Below, one piece after another: positions 5,834 through 13,289 of a stretch of 24,690 nt of DNA (positions within the stretch are counted from its first letter, which is position 1; each line of letters starts with the position of its first letter). Both the position numbers and the translations under genes were made by a program. Origin of the DNA: a virus. The stretch lies in IMG/VR virus record IMGVR_UViG_3300025785_000090, positions 1-24,690 of that record. One strand, 5' to 3'. A model generated the notes under the pieces. The model was not told where the DNA came from and did no database searches. It was given only the letters and a program-made list of their open reading frames with translations.

Positions 5834-6568
5834 ATGGCTACAAATACTAGAAACGTAATCGTTGGTGCAGCAGATCTTTTCGTAAGCACAGGAACTGGCT
5901 CAAGCCGTCCAGCAACAACAGATGCAGCTCTATCAACATTGTTCGGTGGCTCTTCAAAGGCTTCCGCACGTACAGGTTTGATTAACTCAGCTAATTATCG
6001 TGAAGTAGGTTACACATCTACAGGTCTTGAAGTTTCATACGAGCCAGTATATGGTGAAGTTATGGTTGATCAGCTTCTTGATGCAGCACGTCTTTTCAAG
6101 CAGACTCTTAAGGTTATCCTTAAGTCAGAGCTTGCAGAAGCAACTCTCGAGAATCTTCAGCTTTCATGGGGTCAAATGGATACCTATTATGCAAATACAG
6201 GTTCTGCAATTGCTCCAGTAACAAATCTTAATGAATCAACTCCAGTATCAGGCGAAACTGGTGCGACACTTAATCTCGCAGCAGGTGCTCTTGGTGATGC
6301 CCCAGTAGAGCGTGTACTCATTGCCGTAGGTAATGCTCCACGTACAATTGGTGCAGCTACAGGTGGTTCAACTTCTGATCTCCGTAACAAGGAGCGTGTT
6401 TATGTTGCACGTCGTGTAGTATCTATTGATACAACAATGCATGCACTTAAGCGTGATGCAGCAACCGTGTTCCCAGTGAACTTCCGTTGCTTGCCAGACG
6501 ATACAGATCCATCATACGCAGGCCGTGAATACGGTGTCGTTATTGACCGTGTATGGGGAACTATCTAA
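5834..6568 (+). CDS. Major tail tube protein
   Basis: This 244-residue protein should form the stacked rings of the tail tube. The N-terminus (NTRNVIVGAADLFVS) and the strand-rich body (GYTSTGLEVSYEPVYGEV, then LFKQTLKVILKSELAE) fit siphovirus tube proteins. A Gly/Ala/Thr-rich surface loop lies at about residues 125-150. It follows the tail terminator and precedes the chaperones and tape measure, the standard position. Twelve or more of its arginines are CGT or CGC, with a single AGA near the start. That bias is shared only with the capsid gene and is consistent with very high expression. It has the shared AAGGTGGTGA leader, a stop-codon hairpin and its own terminator. Confidence 0.9.
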   Translation: MATNTRNVIVGAADLFVSTGTGSSRPATTDAALSTLFGGSSKASARTGLINSANYREVGYTSTGLEVSYEPVYGEVMVDQLLDAARLFKQTLKVILKSELAEATLENLQLSWGQMDTYYANTGSAIAPVTNLNESTPVSGETGATLNLAAGALGDAPVERVLIAVGNAPRTIGAATGGSTSDLRNKERVYVARRVVSIDTTMHALKRDAATVFPVNFRCLPDDTDPSYAGREYGVVIDRVWGTI

Positions 6569-6580
6569 TCTTTGATTAGA
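6564..6580 (+). other. Hairpin over the tail tube gene stop codon
   Basis: TCTAATC pairs with GATTAGA across a TTT loop and contains the TAA stop at 6566-6568. It matches the TCTAAT...ATTAGA palindrome that covers the capsid gene stop at 2616-2631, while the intervening bases differ. Confidence 0.55.
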
Positions 6581-6595
6581 CTATAACTTAATATA

Positions 6596-6640
6596 GAATT
6601 TCAAGCCCTCCGAGAAATCGGGGGGTCTTGAATTTGTATT
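6596..6640 (+). terminator. Rho-independent terminator after the tail tube gene
   Basis: The inner stem CCCTCCGA (6606-6613) pairs with TCGGGGGG (6618-6625) across a GAAA tetraloop. The outer arms TTCAAG (6600-6605) and CTTGAA (6627-6632) continue the stem after a one-base bulge. TTTGTATT follows. The near-symmetrical outer arms could allow bidirectional function. Confidence 0.8.
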
Positions 6641-6652
6641 CATGCATAATAT

Positions 6653-6661
6653 TGGTATAAT
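6653..6661 (+). promoter_or_regulatory. Extended -10 promoter for the chaperone/tape-measure operon
   Basis: TGGTATAAT matches TGnTATAAT exactly, with TTTGTA (6633-6638) 17 bases upstream as a poor -35. The predicted start near 6668 leaves a leader of about 19 bases containing AAGGAG at 6674-6679. It follows the tube gene terminator, exactly as the site at 2677 follows the capsid gene terminator. Confidence 0.6.
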
Positions 6662-6686
6662 TTAACTAACACAAAGGAGCTATAAA

Positions 6687-7025
6687 TTGGCAACAGCAGT
6701 ATATGATATTGTAGACATTGAACTCAGTGACGGATCACAGATCACATTGAAGCCTCTGCCTATTAAGCAGATTAGAAAATTTATGGAAGTTATTCAGACA
6801 ATGGATGATCCAGCTAATGCAGATGAAAATGCAGCTATGGATATATTTATTAAGGCAGCAATGATTTGCCTCGAAACATCAGCCAGACCAGAACTCGGAA
6901 CTGATAGAGATCAGTTTGAGAATGTAATTGAAATTCCTACAATGATGAAGATTCTTGAAATTTGTGGGGGTCTAAAATTAACTGACCCAAACCTCCTGGG
7001 AGCGGCACTAGTTGGGACGAACTAG
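6687..7025 (+). CDS. Tail assembly chaperone, short form (lambda gpG-like)
   Basis: This is a 112-residue protein starting at TTG 6687, with AAGGAG seven bases upstream. It begins with strands (YDIVDIELSDGSQITLKPLP) and continues as a helical bundle (IKQIRKFMEVIQTM, then AAMDIFIKAAMICLETS). This is typical of tail-tape-measure chaperones that coat the tape measure during tail assembly. It lies between the tube and tape measure genes. The product terminates at TAG 7023-7025 unless the ribosome shifts at 6986-6992. The family is assigned from position, size and the frameshift architecture, which together are diagnostic for siphoviruses. Confidence 0.82.
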   Translation: MATAVYDIVDIELSDGSQITLKPLPIKQIRKFMEVIQTMDDPANADENAAMDIFIKAAMICLETSARPELGTDRDQFENVIEIPTMMKILEICGGLKLTDPNLLGAALVGTN

Positions 7026-7312
7026 ACCTACGCTCCTTAGAGTCTGAAGTTTTCTTGCTGGGTCATTGGAAAAATTTCGATGAACTAGAAAGTAATATTT
7101 CTTTGGAGGAGTTGATGGCTTTGCTAGATGCTTCAAGAAAGAAAGCAGCTGAAGACAGAAAGTTCCTTGCAGCAATTCAGGGAATTGAGTTGGATGAAGT
7201 TGAGGAAGAACCTGTAGATGTTGCAGATCTTCGAAACAGCTTCCAGGCCAAACAAGAAGGATTCGGTGAAGGCGAAGGTCTTGGCTTTATGACTTTAGGG
7301 GGTGAGGATTAA
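6687..7312 (+). CDS. Tail assembly chaperone, -1 frameshift fusion (gpGT-like)
   Basis: A -1 shift on the heptamer C CCA AAC (6986-6992) joins the first 102 codons of the short chaperone to 106 residues in the -1 frame. The product is 208 residues. The fused part reads PPGSGTSWDELDL, EVFLLGHWKNFDELE, ISLEELMALLDASRKKAA, which looks like a natural continuation and fits the second chaperone ORF of actinobacterial siphoviruses. The downstream frame has no credible start of its own: the TTG at 7055 has no ribosome binding site. The -1 frame opens at 6986 exactly, because a TGA closes it at 6983-6985. The C-terminus is acidic and ends one base into the tape measure ATG (TAATG). Confidence 0.78.
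6986..6992 (+). other. -1 programmed frameshift slippery heptamer CCCAAAC
   Basis: The site has the canonical X XXY YYZ form and is in register with the zero frame (C CCA AAC, Pro-Asn). After slipping, the tRNAs re-pair on CCC AAA. It is the only heptamer of this type I found between the -1 frame stop at 6983-6985 and the zero-frame stop at 7023-7025. Confidence 0.78.
6992..7312 (+). CDS. Downstream frame of the tail chaperone (gpT-like segment)
   Basis: This is the -1 frame segment, expressed as the C-terminal half of the fusion product and probably not on its own. It is rich in acidic and amphipathic helices, with DELESNISLEELMALLDASR and a basic KKAAEDRK stretch, and ends in a Gly/Glu-rich tail. 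In lambda the equivalent T domain recruits tube subunits to the chaperone-coated tape measure; the same role is inferred here. A GGAGG at 7105-7109 with ATG 7115 in frame could give a 65-residue C-terminal fragment, but that is speculative. Confidence 0.6.
   Translation, partial: PPGSGTSWDELDLRSLESEVFLLGHWKNFDELESNISLEELMALLDASRKKAAEDRKFLAAIQGIELDEVEEEPVDVADLRNSFQAKQEGFGEGEGLGFMTLGGED
7008..7025 (+). other. Candidate frameshift-stimulating hairpin
   Basis: CTAGTT pairs perfectly with AACTAG across a GGGACG loop, and the 3' arm contains the zero-frame TAG stop. It begins 15 bases after the slippery site, longer than the usual 5-9 base spacer, so its stimulatory role is uncertain. Confidence 0.4.
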
Positions 7313-10300
7313 TGGCTAATGTTGAATTAAACATAGTAGCATTAGGAGATTTTTCATCTGTTAATGCAGGAATTAAATCACTTCAAGAGCAAGTAGCTCT
7401 CCTTCAAAAAAATCTTTCAGGTGTTGGATTAAATGCAACACTAACAAAAGACCTAGCAGGCATGCAAGCTCAGTTCAAGCAGACTATGCTTTCAGCTGGG
7501 CAGTTTACACAATCAACAGTTGCAATGACATCCGAAACAGAACGTTTTGGAACAGCTCTTGCAGCAGGTAAACTAAAGCTTACAGATTATTATAATATTA
7601 TTCGTCAAAAAACTTCTGAGGCTGTAACTCAAGTTAAAGCATTAGCTATTGAACAAACTAAACTTCAAAACTCAATTGTCATGAACGATCCTTCCAAGCA
7701 AGGAATTTTATCTGTATATACACCCACACAAATTGACAAAGTTTCTAATGCTACAAGGATAGCTGCAAATGAAGCAAACCTTTATGCAATTGCAGTTCAA
7801 AAGGGATCTCAAGCCCTTACAAACTGGGGTAAGAATACACAGTGGGCGGGTCGTCAGTTAACTGTCGGTATGTCTGTACCATTAATGATATTTGGACAGC
7901 AAGCAACATCAGCATTTACATCTGTAAATACAGAGCTTACTAGATTACAAAGACTTTATGGTGAAGGACTTAAGCCACCAAGCCAAGCTGAACTTGATCA
8001 AATTTCAGGTCAGGTTTTACAGCTAGGAAAGCAAATTGCCAATACAATGGGTATTGCACAAACTGAAACTGTTAAGACTGCTGCTAACTTTGCAGCAATG
8101 GGTAAGCAAGGCCAAGATCTTCTTAATATTACAATGCAGGCGGAAAGACTTTCAAAGCTTGGCGGTATTGACACAAATCAATCAACCAATGCTATTGTTG
8201 CTCTTCAAAACGTATATAGAGTTAGCACAACAAACTTAGCAGACGCAGTTAACTTCCTATCTGATATGCAAAAGCAAACAACAATGTCTCTTTCCGATAT
8301 GACGGATGCGATCCCTCGTGTTGGACCAATTATGCAGCAGTTGGGTGGAAGCTATAAGGATACAGCTGTTATGCTTCTTGCTATGAAAGAAGCTGGTGTA
8401 CCAGCTGCACAAGCTGCTAACGCACTTAAATCTGCATTTGCATCTATCATCGCACCTACATCTGCAGCAACACAAGAATTTTCTAAATTTGGAATTAATT
8501 TATCTGCAGTTAAAAATGCAGGAACTCCAGTACAAATGATTGAAAAACTACAAGAAGGTCTTAAAGGATTAACACCACTTGTCAGAGAACAATTAATTGA
8601 AAAGCTTTTTGGTAAGTTTCAGTTTGCTCGTGTGTCAGCACTTCTTGACAACTTTGGTAGAATTGGATCTCAAACCCAAAATGCATTGAAGGTTGCAGGA
8701 GCAACATCTAGTCAGTTAGCAGACCTTGCAAACCAAGAAATGAAGCAAGCAACATCTTCTCCAACTGCTAAATATCAGAGAGCACTTGAAACATTTAAAG
8801 CCGATCTTGTTCCAGTAGGACAAAAGATTCTTGAATTTGCAACCAAACTCATGAACTTTGGTAATGCTGTTGCCAATGTATTTGGTAAGCTCCCAGGCCC
8901 AGTTAAAACAGTTATGGGTGCAATAGCAATTGGTGTAGTTCTGGCTGGACCAATCATCATGTTAACTGGTTTGATGGCCAACTTTATAGGATTCCTTGTT
9001 AAGGGTATATTTAACATTAAGCAACTTGCAACAGGTGGCAAGACTTTAGGTCAACTATTAACTCCAGAACTTGTTGCTGCTCAAAATGCTTCAAGAATGT
9101 TTAATGATGATATGTTAAACAATGTAAGCTCTGTTGATTTGCTTGCAGGTGCAATTGATAAGCTTACAATTAGTATTAATGGAATGGTGAAAGCTCTTGA
9201 CGTTGGAACGGGAGTAGATGGCCTAGTACAAACAATTGGTGCAGTTGCAACAACAGAAGCATCTGTATATACACAGATGCACCTACCTGGATTTAATAGC
9301 GGAACAACAAGCGTTCCAGGAAGTGGCAATGAAGATAATTATCCAGCATTGTTAACTCCAGGTGAGGCAGTAATCCCTGCTGATAAGGCAAGAATGTATG
9401 GTCCGTTTATTTCAGCAATGATTGATGGTACATTGCCTAGACATAGAAGTGGAACAAAGGGCTACGCAACAACGCTTTCAGAAGATCACCCACTTGCTGG
9501 AGTTGTTTCAGCTCTTGATGCAAAAGAACAAGCTAAAGCAATTCAACTTATTAATGCTGAAGAATCAAAGCTTTTGTCAACTACTGCAAAGATTGGAGAT
9601 TCTTTAAAGCCAGCAGCACTTGTTGAAATGAGAAAGAATCTTAAAGGTGCAATCGAAGACGTACAATCGTCTGGCAAGAAACTTACTTCTGGAAGCCTTG
9701 GCACAGCATATAGATCTCGTTCTACAGCTTTAGAAGATATTTCTGACCCAACATTACGATCATACTTTGCGGGCAAGGGAGTTACGGAAGTCCCAGCAGT
9801 AGGATTTAGAGCGGGAATGAATGCTAATTCATCATCACAAATGCAGTTCGGTCACGTAGGCTCTGGTGTACAAATGTCTGCATCTGATATGTTGATGCAG
9901 GTTAAAAGCGGTGCTATTGAATTAAAGGGTAAGGCATTAACTGATTTAGAAGAACTTGTTAGAAAGTCTCCAGATTCTCGTGTAGGAATAAAGAGTGGCC
10001 TAGGCTACGATATGGCTGGTAAGTATAACAATGTCATGCATCCAGGAAAAGGCGGAGCAAACCTCGGTGAGTTTGTAGATGATTATAAAGCTGGCGGTGC
10101 GGGTAAGTGGGATCAATCATTAGTTCATGCTGGAGTTAATCCTAATGATCCAACTGTACTAGAAGCTAAAAAAGCATATGATGATGCAATGGTCCAAGAA
10201 CTTGAAAACCTTAAAGAAAAGGTTGGACCTAATTTTGGCATTATGGATTCAGATATTACTCAAATTGAGGCATCTGTAAGAGAAAAAATTCGTGGTATAT

Positions 10301-12783
10301 ATCCAGCATTTGCAAGCATAGTTGATAAAGCAGAAAAGACTATTACTGAAATTCGTGTAGATGGCGGTAATAGATTAGGCGGTTCAAGCCCTTATTCAGG
10401 CAGAGTTGCAGGCGGTTGGGGAGCATCAGACATGCTCAATGCAGAAGCTATGGCACTGTCTGGTAAAAATGCTGTTGATGAAATTCTTGTATCAGCCAAA
10501 AAAGAAGGAAGAATTAATAGTCCTTCAGAATTATTTAGTGAAGAAGTCGGTGTTCCAATTGGCCAGGGAATTCAAAAAGGTTTCCAAGAAACACTTCCTG
10601 GCATGGAAAACATGCTTTCTACTTCTATGCAAGACATTGCAAACACACTACTTGCTGAAGATAAGCAGTTTAATCTTATAGGTGCAACTATTCCAGAAGC
10701 ACTCGGAAAAGGAATTGTTGAAACAACCCCAGAAGCACTTGCTATTGCAAAAGACTTTGCTATGCAGACTGGAAATGCAATCAATACAACACTCGAAGAA
10801 GAGGCTGTTAAAACTAGAGGCATTGTAGGTAGAATTGCTTCAAGCAAGATGGGCCTTGCTAGCGGTATGATGGGTGTTGGTATGGTTGGTGGCATGATCG
10901 GTGGCAGTGCAGGTTCGGCTTTAGGCACTGCAGGTTCACTTGCAGGTATGGCTGGAATGATGGCTCCAAAAGAATACGCTGCAGAAGTTATGGCGGGAGT
11001 ATTTGCAGTCTCTCTACTCTACTCAGGTGTATCTAAACTTATTGAAATGGAAAAGCAACACCAAGCAGCTGCAGACTCTGCTTATCAAACAAGTGATAGC
11101 GTTATGTCTCAATATAAAGATGGAATTGATAAAGTTAATTCAGCTCTTTCTTCAACTGCAGATTATGTAAATGCAATTCCAGCCACAAAGAATGTAACTG
11201 TAAATATTAATCAGACAACTTCAGGAAGTACCGCAGGTGGTGGACTTTCTCCTGATGCACTTTCTGCAAACGTAAAAAGAATTGAAGCTCTTGATAAGAG
11301 CAATGTTGAAAGATTAAATTTTGAAGGTTTGAGAGATATTGGAGATGGTAGTGGAAATCAACAGATTGCTTTCCTTACTAAATTAGCTAAAGCACAGGCA
11401 GCAAGAGGTGGGTCGCAAGGAGATGTAACAAGTTATTTGTCAGGACTAGCCCAGACTGCAGGTCAAGGTTTTGTAACAGGAGATAGATTAAATTCAGCAA
11501 TTGCTGCTGTATTTAAGGGCGGACAGCAAAAAGCAATTACCGATACTGTGTCTGGACAAATTGATTTTGTTACAAATGATACTTTAAAGGGATTTGCTCA
11601 ATCTAAGGACGGAATGACAATCCCTGGCGTTAGCTATGTAGATTCACAGCAAGCAAGAAATGAAGCTGTTAATTCAATTAATGATTTAATCACAAATAAG
11701 GGCCAGGGTCAAACATTTGAGATGGCAACTGATATAACTCAATCAAAGGCAAAAAGAGATTCTTATATTAACGCTTTAGCTAATACTTCTTATAATAAAG
11801 CTCCAGATATCGTTACGGATGCTATGTCAAGATCTACAGACCCATCAATGCAAAACCTTGCACGTCAACTTCAAACAGTCGGTGCAAGCGGTAAAACTCT
11901 AGCTGATAAGTTAAGACTTGTAAATGAAAACACCGTAATCGGTCAAACATTGATGAATTCTAGTTGGGTTGCTAAGGGTAAAGAAATTACTATGCAAAAA
12001 GAATTTATTGCATGGCAAGAAAAAAATGCAGCAGCATTAAAAGCAGGAACAATTGCTACAGGAGACTTCTTTAAGCAAAATAAAGATTGGGCAACATGGG
12101 CAGATAATTGGACTGCTCCAATTCCGCCAGGTTCTTCCAGCTCATCAAGTAGTAGCAGCACTAATGACGGAACTGTAGTAGACCCATCAGTTGCATTGCA
12201 AAATAAATATAAAACTCTTATTGATCAGCAAAATAAGCATATTGCATATCTTGATAAATTGCAGACAGCTATGGACAGAGTTAACACTCTTGCTCAAAAT
12301 CAGTTAAGCTATGCAACAAAGCAGACTGATATTCAAAATCAAATTACTCAAGCAATGGCATCTGGAGATTATTTAAAGGCTAACCTGTTAAGACAAGATG
12401 CAGCAGCATCAACAGATGAATTTAATAGACAGTCTATAACTAACTCTAATAAGTCCGCATTGGACGATGCAAAACTTGCAATGTCTGATTTCCAAGACAC
12501 TATTTCTCAAGGACTTAATCCAACTGCAGCTCAAATTCAAGCTCTCAAAAATGTTCAAAAGGTACAATTGGGAACATATACTCAGGCAACAATGAATAGC
12601 CCAGCAGCAGTTGCACTTGCAAAGGGTGCATCAACAATGGGTTCTGTAGTTTCTGCAAGTCCGTCTCAAGACACATATCTTGTTACAATTAATGCAGGTA
12701 AGGCATCAGCAGCAGATATAGCAAAAGCACTAGATCAGCTGCAAAAGAAAAATGGTGCTAGCTTTACAATTGGAGGTCTATAA
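7312..12783 (+). CDS. Tape measure protein
   Basis: This 1823-residue protein sets tail length and passes into the tail lumen. Residues 1-150 are coiled-coil rich. About residues 190-480 carry the PhageMin_Tail-type core (AANFAAMGKQGQDLLNITMQ, then MAMKEAGVPAAQAANALKSA). A hydrophobic stretch at about 531-570 includes VMGAIAIGVVLAGPIIMLTG. A SVPGSGNEDNYPALLTPGEA segment sits at about 668-687, a motif common in tape measures. A large unrecognised region spans about 700-1170. A second hydrophobic, Gly/Met/Ala-rich zone lies at about 1180-1246, a nine-serine run at about 1608-1616, and a coiled coil behind it. The ATG overlaps the chaperone stop, with AGGGGG and GAGG upstream. By the usual 0.15 nm per residue the tail would be roughly 270 nm. 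It is the longest gene in the window. Confidence 0.93.
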   Translation: MANVELNIVALGDFSSVNAGIKSLQEQVALLQKNLSGVGLNATLTKDLAGMQAQFKQTMLSAGQFTQSTVAMTSETERFGTALAAGKLKLTDYYNIIRQKTSEAVTQVKALAIEQTKLQNSIVMNDPSKQGILSVYTPTQIDKVSNATRIAANEANLYAIAVQKGSQALTNWGKNTQWAGRQLTVGMSVPLMIFGQQATSAFTSVNTELTRLQRLYGEGLKPPSQAELDQISGQVLQLGKQIANTMGIAQTETVKTAANFAAMGKQGQDLLNITMQAERLSKLGGIDTNQSTNAIVALQNVYRVSTTNLADAVNFLSDMQKQTTMSLSDMTDAIPRVGPIMQQLGGSYKDTAVMLLAMKEAGVPAAQAANALKSAFASIIAPTSAATQEFSKFGINLSAVKNAGTPVQMIEKLQEGLKGLTPLVREQLIEKLFGKFQFARVSALLDNFGRIGSQTQNALKVAGATSSQLADLANQEMKQATSSPTAKYQRALETFKADLVPVGQKILEFATKLMNFGNAVANVFGKLPGPVKTVMGAIAIGVVLAGPIIMLTGLMANFIGFLVKGIFNIKQLATGGKTLGQLLTPELVAAQNASRMFNDDMLNNVSSVDLLAGAIDKLTISINGMVKALDVGTGVDGLVQTIGAVATTEASVYTQMHLPGFNSGTTSVPGSGNEDNYPALLTPGEAVIPADKARMYGPFISAMIDGTLPRHRSGTKGYATTLSEDHPLAGVVSALDAKEQAKAIQLINAEESKLLSTTAKIGDSLKPAALVEMRKNLKGAIEDVQSSGKKLTSGSLGTAYRSRSTALEDISDPTLRSYFAGKGVTEVPAVGFRAGMNANSSSQMQFGHVGSGVQMSASDMLMQVKSGAIELKGKALTDLEELVRKSPDSRVGIKSGLGYDMAGKYNNVMHPGKGGANLGEFVDDYKAGGAGKWDQSLVHAGVNPNDPTVLEAKKAYDDAMVQELENLKEKVGPNFGIMDSDITQIEASVREKIRGIYPAFASIVDKAEKTITEIRVDGGNRLGGSSPYSGRVAGGWGASDMLNAEAMALSGKNAVDEILVSAKKEGRINSPSELFSEEVGVPIGQGIQKGFQETLPGMENMLSTSMQDIANTLLAEDKQFNLIGATIPEALGKGIVETTPEALAIAKDFAMQTGNAINTTLEEEAVKTRGIVGRIASSKMGLASGMMGVGMVGGMIGGSAGSALGTAGSLAGMAGMMAPKEYAAEVMAGVFAVSLLYSGVSKLIEMEKQHQAAADSAYQTSDSVMSQYKDGIDKVNSALSSTADYVNAIPATKNVTVNINQTTSGSTAGGGLSPDALSANVKRIEALDKSNVERLNFEGLRDIGDGSGNQQIAFLTKLAKAQAARGGSQGDVTSYLSGLAQTAGQGFVTGDRLNSAIAAVFKGGQQKAITDTVSGQIDFVTNDTLKGFAQSKDGMTIPGVSYVDSQQARNEAVNSINDLITNKGQGQTFEMATDITQSKAKRDSYINALANTSYNKAPDIVTDAMSRSTDPSMQNLARQLQTVGASGKTLADKLRLVNENTVIGQTLMNSSWVAKGKEITMQKEFIAWQEKNAAALKAGTIATGDFFKQNKDWATWADNWTAPIPPGSSSSSSSSSTNDGTVVDPSVALQNKYKTLIDQQNKHIAYLDKLQTAMDRVNTLAQNQLSYATKQTDIQNQITQAMASGDYLKANLLRQDAAASTDEFNRQSITNSNKSALDDAKLAMSDFQDTISQGLNPTAAQIQALKNVQKVQLGTYTQATMNSPAAVALAKGASTMGSVVSASPSQDTYLVTINAGKASAADIAKALDQLQKKNGASFTIGGL

Positions 12784-13289
12784 TGTCTCATTTAATTAAC
12801 GGCGGTATTGCAGTTTCTACTGACAATACAAATTGGTATTATATTACTGATGAAAATAGAAACCCAATTAAGATTTCATACGAGGTAATTGAAAAAACCA
12901 ACCGTATGGCAGACGGAACTTTAAGAAGATTTGTTATTGCTAGAAAACATAAGATAGCCACTGATTGGAAGCTTACATCATCTTCAAGCGTAATAACTTG
13001 GGATCATGCAGTTTTGCCAAACAACTATAAAGGCGTAGGTCTTGCATGGTTGAAATCATTTTATGAAGCAAATGTATTTGTTCCAATATACGTAAAGGTA
13101 ATTAGCTCAGGATTATCTACTGATTCTGCTAATCCAACTCCATTTACCCCCGACCCAGGAACCTTTTTAAGTGCAGTAAACAACTCTTCCGTGTATACTG
13201 TATTCATGACATCTTTTACATATGATGTAGAGAAGAGAAGCAATACCCAAGATTTGGTCACAGCTAATATAGAATTTACGGAGATATAA
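12783..13289 (+). CDS. Probable distal tail protein (Dit-like)
   Basis: This 168-residue, strand-rich protein directly follows the tape measure and precedes the hub protein, the usual place of the distal tail protein that links tube to tip. It has a central motif of NRMADGTLRRFVIARKHK, a conserved-looking GLAWLKSFYEANVFVPIY, and a final strand pair (YTVFMTSFTYDVEKR, then TANIEFTEI). These suggest a tube-like beta-sandwich as in Dit N-terminal domains. It is short for a full Dit, so it may be the ring domain alone, or a related minor tail protein. The ATG overlaps the tape measure stop (TAATG), with GGAGG at 12772-12776. Confidence 0.6.
   Translation: MSHLINGGIAVSTDNTNWYYITDENRNPIKISYEVIEKTNRMADGTLRRFVIARKHKIATDWKLTSSSSVITWDHAVLPNNYKGVGLAWLKSFYEANVFVPIYVKVISSGLSTDSANPTPFTPDPGTFLSAVNNSSVYTVFMTSFTYDVEKRSNTQDLVTANIEFTEI

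Noticed and set aside
7055-7312. Independent gene starting at TTG 7055
   Set aside because: No ribosome binding site precedes the TTG, and the frame is open up to the slippery site at 6986. It is the frameshifted half of the chaperone.
8775-9041. Minus-strand open frame in the tape measure gene
   Set aside because: It is the reverse of a hydrophobic coding stretch, with no ribosome binding site or independent features.
10572-10928. 118-residue minus-strand open frame in the tape measure gene
   Set aside because: Its Pro/Ile-rich composition is the complement of Gly/Met/Ala codons. It has no convincing start signal or domain, and lies opposite a real gene.
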